A stretch of 64,000 bases of DNA from Branchiostoma floridae. Its lineage: Eukaryota; Chordata; Leptocardii; Amphioxiformes; Branchiostomatidae. A program made the position numbers and the translations under genes. The notes below the pieces were generated by a model. The model was not told the DNA's origin, searched no databases, and saw nothing but the letters and a program-made list of their open reading frames with translations. The stretch is taken from contig NC_049993.1 of assembly GCF_000003815.2 (NCBI RefSeq), forward strand, positions 19,659,694-19,723,693. Reading direction: 5' to 3'. This document shows positions 58,805 to 64,000 of this stretch, piece by piece. The number at the start of each line of letters is the position of its first letter. The stretch's first letter is position 1.

Positions 58805-59074
58805 CCGGTGCAATGGCGGAGTGGGTAGAGTGTTCGCCTTGCATTCGGTAGGTCGTGAGTTCGATCCCCGGCCGAGTCATACCAAAGCCTCTAAAAATGG
58901 TACATGCTGCTTTCTCTGCTTAGCACTCAGCGCTAATGAGGAAGAGCATGGGAGTTAAACACACATCACTACCAGCGGACCAGCCCCCTGCTGTAGTGAC
59001 TCGAAGTGGAGATGGGCGCCACCCTACGCATCTTAGATGCATGGGCAAACTTTATGGGCAAACTTTAACTTTTT
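58805..59074 (+). mobile_element. tRNA-derived SINE with 10-bp target duplication
   Basis: The tRNA-like head at 58810-58883 has an A box (TGGCGGAGTGGGTAGAGTG) and a B box (GAGTTCGATCC), with an alanine-like CTTGCAT anticodon loop but poor stems. It is followed by TGCTGCTTTCTCTGCTTAGC and ACTCAGCGCTAATGAGGA, a central block of a type I recall from MetaSINE-like families (memory only). AATGGGACAA flanks it at 58795-58804 and 59075-59084. Confidence 0.85.
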
Positions 59075-59084
59075 AATGGGACAA

Positions 59085-60225
59085 GGCTTTGAAATTTGTG
59101 TCTCTAACAACTGTGGCGGATAGAGGGATGATGGGGAGAGTTGGGATGAAGAGAAATGGCTTTACCATTAAGACTTTCATCAGGTCGGAAACTTCATGAA
59201 TATTAGAGTTCAGCTGTTTGGTCAGTCTTAGAATAATTTGTGCAAATTTGATCATGAAAGATATGCGTATTACTTAACATAAGATTTTATCAGTTTAAGA
59301 AAACAGCAGTACTGTAGCAATAAAATACATTGTCAGAACCGAAATTAGCGATTTTCATAAAAAATGGCTGTCAACAACCGGTTGCCATGGCAAAACGAAA
59401 AAAAATCGAAAAATTTCCAAACTTTGTAAAATTGTTGCCAACTATATGTTAGGAAAATGTATCAAACTTAGTGGCCATGGCAACTTTAACTTTAACTAAA
59501 TACATTCATCCGTCCGAATTTGTTGACATTGCTGTGTGTAGTGTATTGGCATTCCACATCATATGTGCTGATAAATTGCATGACTCAAATGTAAACTTTC
59601 GACTCTCCAAAATACATGTACTTTTAATTACTACACGGTTCCCGTAATGGGTAAGTGCTGCAATTTCTATTGCCATGTAAACAAGCGAATTCCGTTGATT
59701 GCGCAAGCAAAGAGCATTACTCGTAATTAATTATGCTGGTTTTCGATTACTGTAAATGCCATAAGGATATTAAAGTCAATTTTCACCTATTGCTATTTCT
59801 AATCAAATCTAGTAGATACAACACTCCCACTCTTCTTACTCTAATCAAATCTATCGTCGATGCTGTCTTTATTAAAAGGGGAAAATTGCTTGCTACTGTT
59901 GATTTGATTGCTCAAGCGTTAATCAATTGCACTTATCCAATTTTCGTTGTTTTAAACACATACCTTGGAGTGGAGCAATCAGTGTATAGTCTCTCAACCA
60001 TCATACCATATGTTTATCTAAATCCATTTATGTTACGTTACTGATTTAATCTATCTATGTACTCATCCATCTATCTACTTATCTATCTATCGTTTCATCT
60101 ACCAGTCTACCTAGTCAAACTCTGCTGTATGTCTATATATGTATGTTAACCTATGTCCTGTTGAGGATTTTTTTGCCAATTTAACCCCCCTAAGCTGGTT
60201 AATTGATCAGATCAGTAAAACTTGA
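59085..60225. other. No gene recognised
   Basis: AT-rich sequence with CTATCTAT-type simple repeat near 60050-60110. The frame at 59733-60044 has no recognisable motif. Confidence 0.45.
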
Positions 60226-60233
60226 CCTATTCT

Positions 60234-60424
60234 TAATCTCCAAGCAGATCCTACAAGGTCCAAACTGGCCAAGGAGTGTAGTCAACACCATTGTTGAATA
60301 GAAATGCTCCTCCCTGTTTCAGTGGAGGCAGATCTCCGGTAGCGAAACACACTCATAGCCGGCTTCACTCCTCTGCCAGCTTTTAAAACAATCTTATGCT
60401 GCCGTATGATCTGCTTGGAGATTA
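60234..60424. mobile_element. 191-bp hAT-like MITE with perfect ends
   Basis: TAATCTCCAAGCAGATC at 60234-60250 is the exact complement of 60408-60424. CCTATTCT flanks both sides (60226-60233 and 60425-60432). An 8-bp duplication suggests the hAT group. Confidence 0.92.
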
Positions 60425-60586
60425 CCTATTCTGTGCTGTTGCAGCAGATTTACTTCCCCAATCGATGCGTTTTGCTGCGGTATGGCACATATATGTCAGA
60501 AATGCCCCAAACCCTTGAAGATACAGGACCAACATACAGGCATTTTATATGTGCATCCCGTCTATATACGGCCTCAGCAGGACAAA

Positions 60587-60845
60587 TAATAGTAATTTGA
60601 CGGTTCTAGCTTGGTGGAAGTTAATGTGCAGATGTTGGCACATCGACGCACCAAATCCGTAGTGTGTTTTGGCACACAGTTAGACGGATTAGCCGAGGAG
60701 GCTCGGTGGGCGTCACTCCACCGTAAGGGAAAGTCGTGGTAAGTGCCTTTCCCAAGGGCACAACGTCGGGGCATGTTGGGAATCGAACTCGGAATCTTTC
60801 GATTCCGAGCCGAACGCTCTACCAATTACGCTGCTAACGCCACTA
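60587..60845 (-). mobile_element. tRNA-derived SINE with 12-bp target duplication
   Basis: The minus strand begins TAGTGGCGTTAGCAGCGTAA then TTGGTAGAGCG (A box) and GAGTTCGATTCCC (B box), then TGTGCCCTTGGGAAAGGCAC, and ends in an AT-rich tail (ATTACTATTATTA). CAGCAGGACAAA flanks it at 60575-60586 and 60846-60857. Confidence 0.92.
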
Positions 60846-60857
60846 CAGCAGGACAAA

Positions 60858-61514
60858 GGTCGCCAACATTTAGCCCTAAAACAAGCAAAAGACTCTTCGA
60901 AAATGTAGTTGAACAAAATTAAGGCGCAGTGTTACACACACATGACCTGCTTTTATTCATATTATAAGGCCAGACAGATGACCCCTCGCCTGTAATATTC
61001 TACATGAGTATCTCCAAGGGAAATGCCGGCCCACGGGTGTGTGATCTCTGACGGTTTGAACACATTTGCGCGATGTAATGATGTCTACTGAGGCTTACAG
61101 CTTCCGTTCGCTTCTGCTCCGTCAAACAGATTTTACTCTGTCCAGAAGCAACACGGTTTGAGGAAGTGGAAACCTGTGTCCGTGTCCATAGAGCAAAGGG
61201 AGGGGCACTAAGGCAAGGTCAGCTTGGCTGCCCTCACTTCCTACCAATATCAGATACGAGTATGTATGTGTATGTATGTAGGCAGCCCACAAGAAACTAA
61301 GTACAATTAGAATGGATATTTCATAAGACAAAAAGCACATAATAATTCCCAGAAGGTCTGGAAAGAAGGCTTAGACAGGATAGTGTTTCAGCAGCCGCTT
61401 TCTGTTCACATCTCGATCCATCTATGTGAGAAATAAATGAAAATCTGTATTTGTATTGCATAACAGGGATAAATAAACGCCCTCCCCAGTCGTATACGAC
61501 TGTGAAACTATATC
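60858..61514. other. No feature recognised
   Basis: Short GTATGTAT simple sequence near 61260 only. Confidence 0.45.
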
Positions 61515-61607
61515 ATGTCACGGAGTGAAAAGCAAAGAAAACTCGTAGTAGAAGTGCAGCGGCGTCTTAGCTTCTCGCAAGGAGAACTGGAGGACAAACA
61601 CACCCAG
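61515..61607 (+). CDS. Candidate orphan first coding exon
   Basis: ATG at 61515 opens 31 codons: MSRSEKQRKLVVEVQRRLSF then SQGELEDKHTQ, ending exactly at a donor (CCCAG then GTAATA) in phase 0. The peptide is charged and helical-looking with a PKA-type RRLSF site. The start context is weak (ATCATGT). I found no acceptor-linked continuation to the window end, and the protein is unknown to me. Confidence 0.27.
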
Positions 61608-61926
61608 GTAATAAACATCACACAGAGCTCCTCTCCGCTGACTTCATTAGGCGTTATGATAAGGCGCGCGGGAGAACCTGTTGCAGGAAGCCGCGGCTGG
61701 AAGCTGTAATTTTCTACTTACGCGGTACGATGGCTCCCAAAGAAGCGGAAGGGGGAAACTTGAAGAGTGGAGAGCGAAAGTATGGGCTGCGGGCTTTTGA
61801 TTTTATAGTGGTTGATTTGCCAAAAGGATAACAGTCAATTTTGTTTTCGTTGAGAGCCCATAGTGGAAGAACTGCTAAGAGTGGCGTGTGTCAAATGGAC
61901 ACTTATGTCAAGGGTGTGAACACGCT

Positions 61927-62128
61927 AAAAAGTAGTTACTCAAGCAACTGGATATGGTTTTGGAAATGGTCAGACGTTTCAGATAGCATTCACTATCTTT
62001 CAGTATAGTTAGAGTTACATCAATGGAAGTTAGACATCCGGATAATAAGATGCGCCAAAAAGCAGTTACTCAAGCAACTGGATATGGTTTGGGAAACGGT
62101 CAGACGTTTCAGAGAGCATCCACTATCG
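61927..62128. mobile_element. Two tandem copies of the CAAGCAACTGGATAT repeat
   Basis: AGTTACTCAAGCAACTGGAT lies at about 61935 and 62065, each followed by GGTCAGACGTTTCAGA(T/G)AGC. The arms of the element at 15617 carry the same words. Confidence 0.65.
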
Positions 62129-62225
62129 TAAGTGAAACTGAGGAGATCTGGTTGAAACATGTTTATATTCTAGCTATGAATTGATGCAAAGTTTTTAGAT
62201 TGTCCAATAGGAAACACAGGTAACG

Positions 62226-62425
62226 CTTAGGCCACATTTCCAAACCGGGGCCCGGCCGGGATGTTTTAAGAAACGAGAAATCATATTGTATACCTAGAAA
62301 AATACACAAAATATGCCCTTGAATCTTATTTTGACACTTTGTCACACATTTTTATGTCTTTTGTATAATTCTTTTCGCTCCCGAAAGCTACCCGACCGGG
62401 CTCCTTTTTGGAAATGTGACCTAAG
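62226..62425. mobile_element. 200-bp inverted-repeat element
   Basis: It opens CTTAGGCCACATTTCCAAAC and closes with TTTGGAAATGTGACCTAAG. The subterminal CCCGGCCGGG and CCCGACCGGGCTCC also pair. A lone copy of the right end is at 29342-29394. No target duplication could be fixed. Confidence 0.75.
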
Positions 62426-62439
62426 CCTAAGACAGCGCT

Positions 62440-64000
62440 GGATTATCCCGATGTTTTTGTCTATGGAACACTTTGATCCCCTTCATTCTTTATGTTCAAA
62501 GTTTTGGTGAATGCAGTCTCCAGTTGCGTTGCTTTGTTAAAAACTAAGTGGGACTTTAACATACTTTCAGCAACGTTATATTTGTCTACAAAATTTGCGA
62601 GAAAACTATCGCGTACTTGGTACTGAATTCTAGGTGAACAGGGCAGCTGTTGTTTACCCATTAACCCAAGTGACCTCTTTTACCATGTTCAAAGTTCTGG
62701 CATTTTTGATAAATACATCTATCAGAGCTCATCTATCAGTTGCGTCGCCTTGTTAACACTTGAGAGACCTATATAGACTCCATTGTTGCATAACAAACCA
62801 ACATTTGTGTCAGCATCAGTGAGTGCTTATTTAACACGGGAATCGCGAGCTTAGGGAGCTGATAATACCCACCGTCCATTAACCAACGTGACCCCTTTTA
62901 CTGTGTCCTGCGGGCAACTGGGTTGATGATGGGGGCAACTGGGTCAAAACTTACATTTCCCCGCTTAAAACATAAAATCTAGGCCCGGCAGCGCTCCATT
63001 CAGCCAATACGATTTCATCGTATGTATCTTCTTCCATGTGAAGAAGTGAAGAATGCCATCTCTGATTGCCTGATTCTAAGATAGCTGTAAATGTATTTAA
63101 TTTCACGGGGATTTAATTTCGCGGTAGCGGGAAAAAGGACTTTTCGCGGTGGATTTAAATTCGCGGTAACACCATAGCCTGCAATCTAATATCATAATAG
63201 AAAAATGTTCGCGGTGGTTTTAAATTCGCGGTAAAGTGGTCACCGCGAAAACCGCGAACATTAATCCACCGCGAACATTTCTGCATTTACGTAGCTTTAA
63301 GCCTCATGGTGAAGATTTGTTTTCCTTTTCCATCACAGCTTGGCTAGATTAGACATTGGATGCGTTGATGATGAGGGCAGCTGGGTTACAGCTACATCTC
63401 CTCACTTAAAACCTAAAATCCAGGCCCCGCGGCTTCTTTATTTTCAGTCGAGATGGTTTACCTGTTTGCCTCTTCTTCCTTGTTTTCTCTATCCGGGGGA
63501 TGTGAAGTATGCCATCTCTGATTACCTGATTCTAACACAGACTTGAGCCCCTTGGGGAAACGATTTGTTTTGCTTTTCCATCGCATCTTGGCAAGATCAG
63601 ACCTTGGATAAAAAGAAGAAACATTGCAAACTGCGGCTCTTTGTTGAGAAGTGCTATACATACCCGCCGTGTATTAACTCAAATGGCGACAGTGTATCTT
63701 CTTCGATGTTTGCACTGTCTCGAGGGAGTGGGTTATGTTATCTCTGATTGTCTTTGTTTGAGCCTCTTGTGGACTATTTGTTTACCTTTTCTATCATAAC
63801 AGAGGTTCGGGCCTCTTGGGGCTTGCCAAGATCAGACCTTGGATAAAAAGAAGAAACGAGGCAAACTGCGGTGCTATCCATACACATCGTGTATTAACTG
63901 ACACAGCTACAGTGTCTCTTCTTCACTGTTTGCACTATCCCAAGGGAGTGGAGTATGTTGTCTCTGATTGTCTTTGTTTGGGCCTCTTGTGGATTATGTG
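62440..64000. repeat. ~220-250 bp tandem array running off the window
   Basis: Anchors include GTGACC(C/T)CTTTTAC at 62669 and 62889, TTGATGATG(G/A)GGGCA(A/G)CTGGGT at 62923 and 63365, CTTGGC(A/T)AGAT at 63339 and 63587, and CAGACCTTGGATAAAAAGAA at 63598 and 63835. The 442-bp spacing between the second pair falls to about 236 when the element at 63085-63290 is removed. Confidence 0.8.
63085..63290. mobile_element. TTCGCGGT-rich inverted-repeat element inside the array
   Basis: Ends GTAAATGTATTTAATTTC and the complement of GTAAATGCAGAAATGTTC, with TAGCT close to both ends. The interior repeats TTTAAATTCGCGGTAA and its complement several times, giving a strong self-fold. Confidence 0.75.

Noticed and set aside
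58810-58883. tRNA gene
   Set aside because: It has A and B boxes, but the anticodon and acceptor stems do not pair, and it is the head of a SINE with its own target duplication.

Overview
This window is a piece of an animal (eukaryotic) genome from a draft assembly. It contains spliced genes with GT-AG introns and long non-coding stretches. Six gaps, each written as exactly 100 N, suggest scaffold gaps of unknown true size. A death-effector-domain gene, an intron-rich eIF2D gene, tRNA-headed SINEs, LINE and Penelope-like remnants and very many small inverted-repeat elements and minisatellites fit a marine invertebrate. My best guess is a cephalochordate (amphioxus, Branchiostoma). That is inference from gene style and repeat content, not a database match.

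Genes are concentrated in the first 9.3 kb. On the minus strand, positions 1-1194 hold the 5' part of a gene whose first coding exon encodes a death effector domain; it splices in phase to a second exon that runs off the window edge. On the plus strand, positions 4415-8340 hold eight exons of eIF2D (ligatin), covering the end of the winged-helix region, the SWIB/MDM2-like domain and the SUI1 (eIF1-like) domain to the stop codon. The N-terminal half of eIF2D (pre-PUA/PUA) was not found here. The penultimate eIF2D exon has its 3' half duplicated downstream in the intron, with mostly synonymous differences.

From 9.3 to 64 kb I found no other gene I can name. The sequence is dominated by repeats: Harbinger-like MITEs with 3-bp TAA/TTA target duplications (17.5, 32.5 and 41.6 kb), hAT-like elements with 8-bp duplications (48.5 and 60.2 kb), other fold-back elements (3.1, 15.6, 28.9, 34.8, 45.6, 49.6 and 62.2 kb), tRNA-derived SINEs (9.0, 22.8, 58.8 and 60.6 kb), 3' ends of LINEs (1.3, 42.8, 45.2 and 50.1 kb) and one Penelope-like fragment (55.8 kb). 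There are many tandem arrays: 18 bp at 9.4 kb, 23 bp at 24.7 and 31.9 kb, 28 bp at 37.9 kb, about 145 bp at 40 kb, 171-192 bp at 43 kb, about 89 bp at 54.6 kb and about 240 bp at 62.4-64 kb.

Several arrays are related to each other or to a single-copy element elsewhere in the window. The clearest case is a 194-bp inverted-repeat element at 3990-4183 whose interior matches the long array at 54.5-55.6 kb. A few orphan candidate exons (13.45, 39.1 and 61.5 kb) and two candidate regulatory regions (23.3 kb with a CRE and an E-box; 29.6-29.95 kb with five perfect TCTCGCGAGA palindromes) are listed at low confidence.
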